From a virus, in IMG/VR virus record IMGVR_UViG_3300025030_000004, positions 62,001 to 126,000 of that record: a DNA stretch of 64,000 bases. The stretch is one strand, 5' to 3'. Shown piece after piece: positions 43,745 to 53,439 of the stretch. The position numbers and the translations under genes were made by a program. Position 1 is the first letter of the stretch. Each line of letters starts with the position of its first letter. Under the pieces are notes generated by a model. It did no database searches. It was given only the letters and a program-made list of their open reading frames with translations, and was not told where the DNA came from.

Positions 43745-44434
43745 CTAACTTACTTGGACTTGTTTGTAATCTTCTGCCATATCTACAATATTTTTACCAT
43801 ACAATTTACTCAAAGCATTTACTTTATTTAAATCGATATCTTCTTCATTTGCTATTTTACGCGCAAGAATAGAGGCAACTTGTTCTTTTTGCATTTCAGT
43901 AGAATTTTTAAATAATTCATCCATATCTTGACGATTATAATCTAAAAGATTATCAATAATTTCCTTAGAAAGAAGTTTTTGATAAGCGTCTGTTAATCCA
44001 TGGTTTGAAACCACATTATCGTTGCAAATGTACAATAGACCCTTTTCCGCAAAACCAAATTGATAATGGAGAATTTCGGCTAAATCAGAATAGACTATAT
44101 TCTTCATTTCACCAAACTTTTCAAATCTGTATGGTTTTCCATTTCCATATGAGCCAGCAACTAGAATTAAAACACCATCAAAAAGAGAGACTACTTTAAT
44201 TCGCGTGTTAGGATGTACTTCTACGTACTCTTCAATAGGCAGAGGTTTGGTTGGGAAAGAAGGGGAGCTTACTTTTACTTCAGGTTGTTTTTGTTGTGAA
44301 GCAATAAATGATTTCATTAAAGATTTAAGTTCACTAAGTTCAAATTCCAGTTCCTCGTAAGATTTTTGTTTTGATTGTTCCTGTTCTAGTTGAGTAGTTT
44401 TTTGCACTTCTTGTTTTTTAGGTCTACCTGCCAT
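43745..44434 (-). CDS. Unknown virion-region protein with AT-hook-like start
   Basis: The 229-residue protein starts MAGRPKKQ, an AT-hook-like GRPKK motif also seen at the start of the small terminase candidate (MAGRPKN). A coiled coil (about residues 25-50) and a mixed domain follow. It lies between capsid and connector genes. Confidence 0.5.
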   Translation of the reverse strand: MAGRPKKQEVQKTTQLEQEQSKQKSYEELEFELSELKSLMKSFIASQQKQPEVKVSSPSFPTKPLPIEEYVEVHPNTRIKVVSLFDGVLILVAGSYGNGKPYRFEKFGEMKNIVYSDLAEILHYQFGFAEKGLLYICNDNVVSNHGLTDAYQKLLSKEIIDNLLDYNRQDMDELFKNSTEMQKEQVASILARKIANEEDIDLNKVNALSKLYGKNIVDMAEDYKQVQVS

Positions 44435-44526
44435 ATTTTATTTTTCCTTTCATTCTTGTGTAGGTAAAGGAGATATAGTAGTAAAACTAACCGTATCTCC
44501 TTTAAAATTATTATATTTGCTTATTA

Positions 44527-45627
44527 CTAGGACAGAGTGATCAAACCTGCAATTGAATTAGTAGCTACCGCAGCTTTCCAATTCTTTTTCAAAGTTGTGG
44601 TTTGAGTTAGGTTTGCATTAGCATAGGTGTCAGAGCTTACTGCGGTTGTGGAACCTTCGATTGCCAATTTTACAAGTTTTTGACTGGAAGGGGATAAAAC
44701 GTAGACACGAGTGTCATCCAAGAACAAAGAGAAGGGGGTTTTCCAGTCAGCAATTTGAGGTAAAACAAGTGCATCATAACCAGCAAAGTTCCTCACGTAT
44801 CCAAGTTTTACGTATTCTGAATCAAGAGTATAGCGATAATTACTGTCGGCAGGAAGCACATTTTGCAAAGCAAGCTGGGTACCCAAAATTACCGCCTTGG
44901 CACCTTGATTAAAAGCCGTCACTTTTTGGCACAAATTAACTAAAGCACTTTGAGTATATCCAGCAACTTTTAAGCCTGTGGCACCAGTGGAAAGATTTCC
45001 CATAGCAGTATTGAATGCATTATAGCAGTCATAAGTAGCTTCGGTCTCGATGGAACGTACTGCTTTTGTAACAAACTGAGCCAAGTTTTCCTCACCAGAA
45101 AGAACACGATAAAGAGAAACTTGAACAGTAACATCATGTTCTTCGGGGATGAGAGTTACTTGACCGTCAAATTGTTTATGCACTTCTGAAGTGCGCTTTC
45201 CACGTCCACCCTTAGAAACTACAAATAAATCGCGAGGTTTTACCCTAAAACTAAAAGAATCGCCATATCCACCTGTAACAATATCCGTATAAATACCAAT
45301 GCTATCAATTAAAGTATCTGGCAAGATGGTATCCACCAAAGAGTTTATTACTGCAAAAGTTGCCCATTTAAGATTCGGATTGGAAACCCAAACTTCCATA
45401 GGGAATGCAGAAAAATCGGTTACTTGAGCATGACGAGCAATTTCATTCAAAAGAGCCTTGTGTATTTTGGTACTTTTCTCGTCAAAAGAAATGGTGGTAT
45501 CAAATTGAAGATGTTTTTCAGTTAATTTATTTTCAACCCTATATTGGTTGTAATAATCGATAAATGCTTCATAAATTTCAGTTTTTCCTTGTGCAAAGTT
45601 AAGCACACTAGATGGTAATTTAATCAT
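44527..45627 (-). CDS. Major capsid protein (HK97 fold) candidate
   Basis: The 366-residue protein is encoded after the protease-scaffold and decoration candidates. Its length and pattern (a long N-arm, a GGYGDSFSFRVKPRDLFVVS domain, and a late RNFAGYDALVLPQIADW loop) fit HK97-type shells. It has the most regular codon use of the region, as expected for the most abundant protein. Confidence 0.75.
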   Translation of the reverse strand: MIKLPSSVLNFAQGKTEIYEAFIDYYNQYRVENKLTEKHLQFDTTISFDEKSTKIHKALLNEIARHAQVTDFSAFPMEVWVSNPNLKWATFAVINSLVDTILPDTLIDSIGIYTDIVTGGYGDSFSFRVKPRDLFVVSKGGRGKRTSEVHKQFDGQVTLIPEEHDVTVQVSLYRVLSGEENLAQFVTKAVRSIETEATYDCYNAFNTAMGNLSTGATGLKVAGYTQSALVNLCQKVTAFNQGAKAVILGTQLALQNVLPADSNYRYTLDSEYVKLGYVRNFAGYDALVLPQIADWKTPFSLFLDDTRVYVLSPSSQKLVKLAIEGSTTAVSSDTYANANLTQTTTLKKNWKAAVATNSIAGLITLS

Positions 45628-45661
45628 AATGTTTAAATCCTCCTTATATTATATTTATTTA

Positions 45662-46204
45662 TTAGGAATTAGCAGAAGCCGCCCATGCCAGTGTATATGC
45701 TCCATTAGTAGCAACAACAAAGGTATTAGTACTCTTAGTACCAGTTAGACCATCAGCAGTAACAGTTAAAATATCGCCATCAATGGGTTTAAAAGCACTA
45801 AATACATCACCTTGAAGATTAGTGAAATTTCTTACGTCATGGTCGATACCTTTGAATTTATTACTTCCAGAAATAGTTACAACTACTTCAGGCTCGTAAG
45901 CCATCCAAAGATTAGAACTATTGTCTACAACTTCAAATTCATATGCAGTTACGCGCTGATTGCCAATAGAACCATCAGCAATAGAAATATAAGTAGTGTT
46001 GAGTAATCTAAGAGAAAACTTCAGTGCTCCAGTGGCAGGTTGAGTAGCCAACCATACTTCACCTTCACCTGTGGCTGAAGATTTTGAAGCCAAATAAAAG
46101 ATATTACCATTGTCAATATCGGCACTTGCCGATTTAGCAAACCTATTAAGAGAATCGAGTTGAGTTGCTTGAGCAACGTTTTGGATTAATACGGCGTGAG
46201 ACAT
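45662..46204 (-). CDS. Capsid decoration protein candidate
   Basis: The 180-residue beta-rich, Ser/Thr/Ala-rich protein lies directly before the capsid gene and ends in a domain (DGDILTVTADGLTGT) like Ig-type head decoration proteins. Inferred from position. Confidence 0.5.
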   Translation of the reverse strand: MSHAVLIQNVAQATQLDSLNRFAKSASADIDNGNIFYLASKSSATGEGEVWLATQPATGALKFSLRLLNTTYISIADGSIGNQRVTAYEFEVVDNSSNLWMAYEPEVVVTISGSNKFKGIDHDVRNFTNLQGDVFSAFKPIDGDILTVTADGLTGTKSTNTFVVATNGAYTLAWAASANS

Positions 46205-46232
46205 TATTCATTACCTCCATTTTTTTATTTAT

Positions 46233-46559
46233 TTAAAATACTATAAAATTGATTATGTCCCCGGTAGTTAAGATATAGTCCGTCGAATTTGTTGCCACAA
46301 CAAGATTAGTTGTAGACGCAGATAAGGCTGCTTTATTTGTTACATCTTTGCCTGCGCGCAAAATATTGACCACAAAACCTGTCACAGTTTTCCCAACTGG
46401 AATACTAACAGTGGTAGCGGTTTGATCAGCAGACACCGCAGTATAAGTGCCAGTAATTATTGCATTTTGCAAATTCTGAATTGCATCACCTAAAGTTGCT
46501 TTATTAGCACTTATACACATATTATTTAATTGTTTTTTTTGAGCATCAGTAATAGCCAT
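46233..46559 (-). CDS. Head fibre / decoration protein candidate
   Basis: The 108-residue protein has a short helical N-terminus (MAITDAQKKQLNNM) and a beta-rich C-terminus (VSIPVGKTVTGFVVNILRAG), like head-fibre proteins of Bacillus phages. Position supports it. Confidence 0.5.
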   Translation of the reverse strand: MAITDAQKKQLNNMCISANKATLGDAIQNLQNAIITGTYTAVSADQTATTVSIPVGKTVTGFVVNILRAGKDVTNKAALSASTTNLVVATNSTDYILTTGDIINFIVF

Positions 46560-46585
46560 AATTTAATTCACCTACTTTCTAAAAG

Positions 46586-48085
46586 TTAACTACCAATCTT
46601 ATTCCAAATACTTCCTGATTGGTTCTTTTCTTCAACAAATGGTAATCCAATTCTTACAAATCCAACATCATTTGATTTACCTTTAGAAAAACTAAATGCT
46701 TCTGCTTTTACTTTATTGACCCAAATATTAAGATTATCAGCAGAGAAAGTTTTTGCTTCTTCGCGTAATTCTTCCATTTTTTCTTTTGGCATAGATTCCA
46801 TAACTTCTGAAAGTGTATATTCAATCGTAGCCATCATTTGGTTTGCCTCAATATCAGCTTTGAATTTTTTAAGATCCTCATTTTCAGCCATATAAACTGC
46901 CATTTTTTCTTCCATATGAGATTTCATTTCATCCATTTGTTTTTGCATTTCATCCATTTTGGATTTCATTTTACTCATATGGGATTTCATTTCTTCTTCT
47001 GACATCATCATGGGCATATCTTTATCTTCTGGCATTTTGTCTTCTTGCATCATCATTGGCTTGTCGTCTTTTTTCATATCATCTTCGGAATGTTCTTCCT
47101 TAGACATTTTTTCCTTGCCTTCTTCTGTAAGTTCTTGATTTTGCTCTGCTTGTTTTTCATTGAGTTCTGCCTGTGCAGTTGCAGATGTATTTTCATCAGA
47201 TGTCATATTTTCTTGTTCTATTTCAGGTTTTTTCATTTCTTTTTCAATCACTATATCTTCCTCCTTTTTCATTTCTTCTACTTGTGGATTTATAATATTT
47301 TCTGCCCATTCCAAAGACTCGAGTCCGCCCAATAAATATTGAGCAGTTTCGGTTTTTGTTTTGGCTGAAAATTTTATTATATTATGCAGTAAATCTAAAC
47401 TTGCAAATTCATTATTTATTAATTGATTTGCAATTGAAATATTTACAGCAGTAATCCCTTTAGGATTGATTTCTTTAAGAGAAATTCCTTTTTCGGCATT
47501 TTGTTTGACGATGGGCGGGATTTCATAATTAAGGAGAATAGAATCAAAATTCATAAGTTTTTTAACTTCCTCTACTACAGCAGAAAAAGATAAAACCTCA
47601 ACTCTAGCATTGGGAATTGCAGGAGTCGTTCCAATTAAAGTAATCCCACTAAATGAAAATAATTCAATAGAATCGTTTTCTCCAGATTCTAAGACGACTA
47701 TTTCCATACTTAAGTTTTTAATTTGATCTCTATCTAAAACAAAAGCAACGTCTTTTGCGTATCTGCACCATATAATTCCATCTGCACAGAGCCATCTTTT
47801 TCCTTCTTCATCTGTTTCATAAAAAATATCACTATCAGATAAAATTACTCCAACTGCAATTTCATCAAATTCATGACCCATTAAATCTTTATTATAGCGA
47901 TCATATTTTGCTACAATTGGTTTTCCTACTAAAGTTGGTCTTGCTTTTTCAATGCATTCCCATGAAATTGGCTTCTGGTGCTGATTATCACCTTCTGATA
48001 CTATCCATAGACGAACTTTCATAAGTTCGCTATTTGATACTTCCATTAAATCAAACTTGCTTATTGCAAATGATAGCTTATTCAT
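46586..48085 (-). CDS. Prohead protease fused to scaffold
   Basis: The N-terminal 180 residues look like a prohead protease (LMGHEFDEIAVGVILSD with a candidate catalytic His, and NLSMEIVVLE with a candidate Ser). The C-terminal half is a highly charged Met/Glu/Lys-rich coiled coil (residues about 285-440), typical of scaffolds that guide shell assembly and are then digested. Fusion of both functions in one chain is known in several phages. Confidence 0.75.
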   Translation of the reverse strand: MNKLSFAISKFDLMEVSNSELMKVRLWIVSEGDNQHQKPISWECIEKARPTLVGKPIVAKYDRYNKDLMGHEFDEIAVGVILSDSDIFYETDEEGKRWLCADGIIWCRYAKDVAFVLDRDQIKNLSMEIVVLESGENDSIELFSFSGITLIGTTPAIPNARVEVLSFSAVVEEVKKLMNFDSILLNYEIPPIVKQNAEKGISLKEINPKGITAVNISIANQLINNEFASLDLLHNIIKFSAKTKTETAQYLLGGLESLEWAENIINPQVEEMKKEEDIVIEKEMKKPEIEQENMTSDENTSATAQAELNEKQAEQNQELTEEGKEKMSKEEHSEDDMKKDDKPMMMQEDKMPEDKDMPMMMSEEEMKSHMSKMKSKMDEMQKQMDEMKSHMEEKMAVYMAENEDLKKFKADIEANQMMATIEYTLSEVMESMPKEKMEELREEAKTFSADNLNIWVNKVKAEAFSFSKGKSNDVGFVRIGLPFVEEKNQSGSIWNKIGS

Positions 48086-48114
48086 TTTTCACCTCCCTTC
48101 TAAAATAAAAGTGA

Positions 48115-48306
48115 TTAAACCAACCACTTAATCCAAATTGGAGCAAAATTTATCATTTGTTGAAATTCTCTAGTGTTACTAAAATAATAAAAACCACTTT
48201 CATCTTGAGATAAAAGTGGAATGTTATTTTTAATTATGTAATTTTTGAGTATAGTTGATTTTGTTTTGTATGTATTAAAGAGAGAAGAGGGATTAGTGAT
48301 AAACAA
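48115..48306 (-). CDS. Small unknown protein in head operon
   Basis: The 63-residue protein starts at TTG 48306, immediately after the previous stop, with GGGGTGAT upstream. It has FITNPSSLFNTYKTK and ends APIWIKWLV. No family recognised. Confidence 0.5.
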   Translation of the reverse strand: MFITNPSSLFNTYKTKSTILKNYIIKNNIPLLSQDESGFYYFSNTREFQQMINFAPIWIKWLV

Positions 48307-48798
48307 TTATAAATCACCCCATAAACTAAACTTAATTTTATTAATTCTAGAGAATAATTCAATGCTAAAAGATTTATTTTCTTTTAATTCTTTTCCAAAC
48401 CAATCAGGGATAATAAAATTATTCATAGATTCTTCATTTGAAAATTCTACTTCAACTATTTTGTCTCCCGTATCAAGAAAATTATCAATCTCTGCAATTA
48501 AATTGTCATCTAATTCAACAATTGTACGCTCTTTTATAATTGGTTTTTTATTAATTACTTCAAAAATCCTATCATATCTTTCTCTGCTAATACGATGCTC
48601 TAATTCTTCCCTAGTATTATCTTTAAGTTGATATTTAACTGTATGATAATAAGTATCTTTATTATCTGAATCAGTAATTTTACGAACTCTAACGTCAGGA
48701 GAAAAATTAGCATATGTCTGAGTGATTGTAAATTTATCTTTTACTTGAGAGGAAGGAGGATCTGATTTTAGTTTCCACCGTTTTTCACGTTCAATCAC
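48307..48798 (-). CDS. CYTH-domain (triphosphate tunnel) protein
   Basis: The 163-residue protein starts IEREKRW, the ExExK-type CYTH start, and continues with VRVRKI, HTVKYQ, RERYDRIFE and KIVEVEFSNEE, then FIIPDWFGKEL. CYTH enzymes act on triphosphates (for example thiamine triphosphate, inorganic triphosphate, RNA 5' ends). Its place between portal and protease genes is unusual. An active role is likely because the acidic and basic tunnel residues are kept. Confidence 0.75.
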   Translation of the reverse strand: MIEREKRWKLKSDPPSSQVKDKFTITQTYANFSPDVRVRKITDSDNKDTYYHTVKYQLKDNTREELEHRISRERYDRIFEVINKKPIIKERTIVELDDNLIAEIDNFLDTGDKIVEVEFSNEESMNNFIIPDWFGKELKENKSFSIELFSRINKIKFSLWGDL

Positions 48799-48870
48799 GC
48801 AGATAATTCACCTACTTTTTCTAAATATGACATAATAAAATCATTTAGTTTATCCATAACTCCTAGTAGA

Positions 48871-50460
48871 TTATTTTTTCATTTCATTAGATGATGCATC
48901 TCTTGTAATTACTCCTGCGTCTCCTAATTCACCATCTGGTGTCCTTGGCCTTCCATTTTCAACATCTTTGCCACTCATTTGAGATGCTTTAATGATTGGA
49001 GTTAATCCATCTACAAACCCCTTTGCTTTACTCATTTTCATTTGATTTTGGAATTCGAACGGACTCATCCCCAATGAAGCACTAATTTTCTGAGGCAAGA
49101 CTATCCCATAGTCTGCCAATTTTAGAGCGTTATCTAGTCTTTCTTTTCTGCTTGAAGGCATCTCGGTTCCTTCGAATTTCACGGAAAACTTAAATTTGCG
49201 TGTCTTTCTATTTATAAAATAATTCATAAAGTCTTCAAAATATGGATACATAAAAGTAACAACTTGTTCATCAATGGATAGACTGTTACGACTTTCTTCT
49301 GCGTTAGTACGATCTGTAGTATACAACAAACGTGAGTTATTTCCACTACTTGCAACTGCTACTTTATTATATTGATCTAATATATTATTATCAGAACCTT
49401 TAAACTCAAATGATTTAACATCCTCAAAGGGAGCGATAGCAAAATTTATCTCTTTAGCCAATCCTTGTCTAACTAAAGAGGCAAATTTTCCAGCCGTTTC
49501 AGGACTTAATTGCAAAGCATCTTTTACTGAGCCGCCTTTTGTATCTTTGTTAAATCCAATTAAACCAATCAACACTTTACTTGCTTCAATAATATATTTT
49601 GACGTTTGAAGTTTTCTGACTATTGGTCTAATTACCAATTCTGAAAACAACGGCGCGAAGAATGGAACATTTGTAGCCAGTTCAGGGTTGAACTTAAAAC
49701 ACCAGAATCCGTCTGCGGGGCTAGTTTGTCTCCAATAAATATAAGAAGAATTACGATTATTAATCGAGTTATGAGGAATATATTTATTAGTATTATTTTT
49801 TAACATTCCTAAATACTGTTTTTGCATTGACTTAGGATACATTTGTATATCCACTCCGGGTTGAGACAAAAAATAAATGTAATCAAAATCCCATAAAAAC
49901 CCATAGTCCCATCTTCCTGTAATTTTACAATAATCAGCATTTAATTCCTGTAATAAATATTGATCTCCATCTTCACGAAAAACACAAAACATAGTTTCTC
50001 TACGAATAAGTTGGCGTAGAATAGATTTGAATTCTTTTTTATAATTAAATTTTTGCAAGAAATCTTCTAATATTTTTTCGTCTTTTTTATAAGCAGGGGT
50101 TGTGTAATCCTTTTTATCTGCATTTGTACAAGTATATGTTAAATCCCACGAAAGTAAATTTCCCAAAAATTGAATTTGCCGTTTATAAAGCATATCAATC
50201 ATCTCAAAATATTCAGAAAGACCTCTTAATTCTTTTTCATTTTCTTTGGGATTTAATAAAGCTTTATCAATGATATCTTGGGTTCCTGCGATAGGGTTAA
50301 GATTTATATCTCTCATACGAGCATTTACTAGATCTGGAGTATAGATGTTGTTATATATATTTGACATTTGTTTTGCAAAAGATACTACATCCCATGTTTC
50401 TTGTTCTGTAAGAGGGGATGGGGGAGAGGTATCTGTGTTTGAAGTTTTCTTTCTTGTCAT
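48871..50460 (-). CDS. Portal protein
   Basis: The 529-residue protein lies just after the large terminase, with portal-like segments (IDMLYKRQIQFLGNLLSWDL, then a stretch NAEESRNSLSIDEQVVTFMY in the C-terminal half, and a final DAGVITRDASS). Portals form the dodecamer through which DNA is packed. It matches the place of SPbeta YonE. Confidence 0.8.
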   Translation of the reverse strand: MTRKKTSNTDTSPPSPLTEQETWDVVSFAKQMSNIYNNIYTPDLVNARMRDINLNPIAGTQDIIDKALLNPKENEKELRGLSEYFEMIDMLYKRQIQFLGNLLSWDLTYTCTNADKKDYTTPAYKKDEKILEDFLQKFNYKKEFKSILRQLIRRETMFCVFREDGDQYLLQELNADYCKITGRWDYGFLWDFDYIYFLSQPGVDIQMYPKSMQKQYLGMLKNNTNKYIPHNSINNRNSSYIYWRQTSPADGFWCFKFNPELATNVPFFAPLFSELVIRPIVRKLQTSKYIIEASKVLIGLIGFNKDTKGGSVKDALQLSPETAGKFASLVRQGLAKEINFAIAPFEDVKSFEFKGSDNNILDQYNKVAVASSGNNSRLLYTTDRTNAEESRNSLSIDEQVVTFMYPYFEDFMNYFINRKTRKFKFSVKFEGTEMPSSRKERLDNALKLADYGIVLPQKISASLGMSPFEFQNQMKMSKAKGFVDGLTPIIKASQMSGKDVENGRPRTPDGELGDAGVITRDASSNEMKK

Positions 50461-50493
50461 TGTTTAAAGTTGCCTCCTTTCTTTGTTTTAGGT

Positions 50494-52233
50494 TTAGAGG
50501 AACATTGTATATTGTGAGAGAATATCAAAATCATCCCTTGTTTCGGTAATATTATCTTCAAATGTTTTAATATACCAAGCACAATATGAAACGCTAGAAT
50601 ATCTGTCTTTATTGATTTTTCTAACCACTCTCTTAACCTTAAGTCTCCCATTATTAATATGTTCCAGTTGTAAGTTGACAATTTCCTCAATTAAAAAATC
50701 AGTTTGGACAAAGGGTACTATATTTGTCAAATAATCATTTTTATCATTCAAATCGTAGTCTATGTCTTTTTTTTTCTCAAGCAAACGTAACTTACCACTG
50801 TCAACAATATCAATAAAATTAACAATTACTTCTGTATTATTTGATTGCGCTTTTAGATCATATAAGCAATTTTCAAAAACTTCTTCATCAGGATTCGCAT
50901 CAGTGTTTATTGTATTCCAACATCCTAATACTTCGCCATCAGCAGGATTAACTTGTGATTTCATTAATTCATCAATTATCCCCGATCCGAGACCATTACC
51001 GTCTGCAACGACCATTTTTGCATTATATTGTTTCTTTATTAATTTTACTTTAATAGCTTGAGCACTAAAACTTAAAGCATTAGAAATATTAATAAGATTT
51101 ACTAGGTTCATACTTTTTACTTTTCCATTAGCAAGTCGTTCTACTTCAATAACTGCTACTGATGTTTGGTTATTTGAAGTATCTTGACTACGAGCTACAT
51201 CTACTCCTAAAAAATAGCTACATTTATCGTTTGGAATAAAAACAGGTGATGTTAAATTTCGTATTTTTAATAAGTTATTTACATCTACCAAACAATTTTC
51301 AACTGACCCAACCCAATGACTCATATAGTTCATTGCGAACGCTATTGGTGAAGTATTCTTTTTTTTATTCTGCATTTGTTTTTTTGTAGAACCTCTTCCA
51401 TACCAACATCCCAAATGCCAATCAGAACCTAAAACAATAACTCCTTTAAGTTCTATCATATCATCTACCATTCTTAGACTTCTTTGATATTCGTCACTAC
51501 CTCTAAAACCAGATGTCGTGAAGAAATTTATTTGTTGATTTAATTCTTCCGGATTTGTCATACCAAGTTTTCCAACTGTCATTCGACCAACTTCGACGAT
51601 AGGTTCAAGTGCATCTTCATAAACGACAGAATTCAACAGCGCACTTTCTTCAATATTCACTCTATTTCGACGTTGACCTTTACTTGTTTGAGCATTTGCA
51701 AGGATATCTATTCTGCTATTATTTACAAAAGTTATTTCTGCATCATTTTTTGAAAACTTTTTATCATAAATTTCATTATGAAACCAAGGATAATATTTCA
51801 CTATTTCAAGATATTTATCTTTTAATAATTCTGCTGCATTTTCTTTTGTTTGAGCCGTTAGTGATAAATTTATTGACGGAAAGAGAATAGAAATTACAAA
51901 CATTGCTAAAACTTCATTAAATGTTTTTCCAAATCCTCTAGGGAATACCCCATAAAAACTCATAAACCTAACAGTTGCCCTAAGAAAGGTTCTTTGGTCT
52001 GGATGTAGATTGATTCCTCCTGTTTTAGGTTTTAATAAATCTAAAAGGAGATCGGGGTAAAACCTAGCCCATGAAAGAAATTCAATATATTTATTTAAAT
52101 TTTCATTAAATGCGTCCGATTCTTTTTTCCCTTTTGAATCTACAGTACTATTAAATTCTGGATTATAATTTGTTCTACTTTCTTTTTGAGTATATTTTGC
52201 GTTATCGCTTTGAAATTTACCATATGAAGGCAT
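50494..52233 (-). CDS. terL: Terminase large subunit
   Basis: The 579-residue protein has Walker A PRGFGKT (98-104), Walker B RVNIEES with E195/E196, a motif III-like NFFTTSGFRGSDEY, and a nuclease domain starting at D345 (FLGVDVARSQD). It cuts and pumps DNA into the prohead. It matches the place of SPbeta YonF. Confidence 0.92.
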   Translation of the reverse strand: MPSYGKFQSDNAKYTQKESRTNYNPEFNSTVDSKGKKESDAFNENLNKYIEFLSWARFYPDLLLDLLKPKTGGINLHPDQRTFLRATVRFMSFYGVFPRGFGKTFNEVLAMFVISILFPSINLSLTAQTKENAAELLKDKYLEIVKYYPWFHNEIYDKKFSKNDAEITFVNNSRIDILANAQTSKGQRRNRVNIEESALLNSVVYEDALEPIVEVGRMTVGKLGMTNPEELNQQINFFTTSGFRGSDEYQRSLRMVDDMIELKGVIVLGSDWHLGCWYGRGSTKKQMQNKKKNTSPIAFAMNYMSHWVGSVENCLVDVNNLLKIRNLTSPVFIPNDKCSYFLGVDVARSQDTSNNQTSVAVIEVERLANGKVKSMNLVNLINISNALSFSAQAIKVKLIKKQYNAKMVVADGNGLGSGIIDELMKSQVNPADGEVLGCWNTINTDANPDEEVFENCLYDLKAQSNNTEVIVNFIDIVDSGKLRLLEKKKDIDYDLNDKNDYLTNIVPFVQTDFLIEEIVNLQLEHINNGRLKVKRVVRKINKDRYSSVSYCAWYIKTFEDNITETRDDFDILSQYTMFL

Positions 52234-52245
52234 TAATCATCACCT

Positions 52246-53316
52246 TCAAATCCCTTCATCATCTTCTATTGATATATTACATACTGTTTCCTTTTCATCA
52301 TCGGTAATAAATTTTAATATGTTTTCTCTATTCCCTTCAGTTGGGTCATTTTCGAATATCCCATAAGGATCACCATATTGTTTTATGTAATCTGCTTTTC
52401 TTTCATCATAAAATTTATATATATCCCCATATTCCACAAGAGGCATTCCTTTTAAATGCCTTTCATAATTTACATAGCACCATATATTAAAATCTAAAGC
52501 ATCATTTGGTCTAAATTTAAATCTTGGTAAAATGGGGATTATATCAACTTCTCTTTCGATAGCTTGAGATAATTCACTTATTGTATTTAATCCTTCTGTC
52601 AAATCTGCTTTACTTAATTGACTAGGATTTATTTTTGCGCTTGTTGCAGCATCTTTAGCCATACCAGCCCAATTTTTTGATTCTGCCACATCACCTTTTG
52701 CGGTAGCTATTTCTTCTTTAACTCTATATCTAATATAATTTAATAATGCTTCGGTATGCATAGCTGTCTTTTCAGAATAATTATTTTTAAGCTGATTATA
52801 TTTCTTTTCGAAATAATAATATTCTTCATTTGTATATCCATAATTCCACTTATCAATTATTTCATTAGTTACAACGAATCCATCCATATGTGAATTAGCA
52901 CCTTGTTTGTTTGCAAAATTATTAGCACTATCATAATTTAATTCTTGTTCTATCTCTGGCAACATTTTAGAATCTTTCCATCCTAGTTTACGGTATTGAG
53001 ACATGGCTGTGTTTTTCATATAGACACCCATGACCTCTCCACCTTCTTCAAGTGAAGATTTCCATAAATTATATAAAAATGGTCTATCAAATAATTGTAA
53101 TGTACTTTTAACTTTGTCTAAAACTACATTTCCTTGTTCGTCACTAATCATATCTTTAATGCATTTTTTGCAATATAAAATCCGACCCATTTTATGAATC
53201 GGATTGTAACTAACATAGTATTCAGATTCCTTTTTTAAATCTCCACAATTTTGACATGAATATTCTTTTTGAATTCTTTTTGGTTTTTTAGTTGTATTTT
53301 TAGGTCTCCCTGCCAT
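52246..53316 (-). CDS. Small terminase or packaging partner with zinc finger
   Basis: The 356-residue protein starts MAGRPKNTTKKPKR, then a CQNC...CKKC zinc finger (about residues 20-50) and a long helical part. Position directly before the large terminase suggests the DNA-recognition subunit. ATG 53316 has AAGGAG 8 nt upstream. Confidence 0.6.
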   Translation of the reverse strand: MAGRPKNTTKKPKRIQKEYSCQNCGDLKKESEYYVSYNPIHKMGRILYCKKCIKDMISDEQGNVVLDKVKSTLQLFDRPFLYNLWKSSLEEGGEVMGVYMKNTAMSQYRKLGWKDSKMLPEIEQELNYDSANNFANKQGANSHMDGFVVTNEIIDKWNYGYTNEEYYYFEKKYNQLKNNYSEKTAMHTEALLNYIRYRVKEEIATAKGDVAESKNWAGMAKDAATSAKINPSQLSKADLTEGLNTISELSQAIEREVDIIPILPRFKFRPNDALDFNIWCYVNYERHLKGMPLVEYGDIYKFYDERKADYIKQYGDPYGIFENDPTEGNRENILKFITDDEKETVCNISIEDDEGI

Positions 53317-53354
53317 AAACACTTCTCCTTAAATTAATAAAAAGAAATTATAAT

Positions 53355-53417
53355 TCAAATAACCTCTTCTAAATCTTTATATTTTCCACTATAATAATTA
53401 TCTAAAAACTCATAAAA
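53355..53417 (-). pseudogene. Cut-off C-terminal remnant after the endonuclease insertion
   Basis: After the endonuclease stop a short frame reads FYEFLDNYYSGKYKDLEEVI and stops. The gene upstream of the endonuclease ends MMEFLDS. The shared EFLD codons (about 15 of 17 bases) suggest the endonuclease went into the 3' end of that gene and left its old tail here. Confidence 0.45.
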
Positions 53418-53439
53418 TTACTCTTCGGTATATGAAATA

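Noticed and set aside
47045-47335. Plus-strand Phe/His-rich frame
   Set aside because: It is the mirror of the Glu/Met/Lys-rich scaffold coding sequence; its odd composition comes from that.
50457-50690. 77-codon minus frame between terminase and portal
   Set aside because: It overlaps the end of the large terminase in another frame and shows no ribosome site or family pattern.
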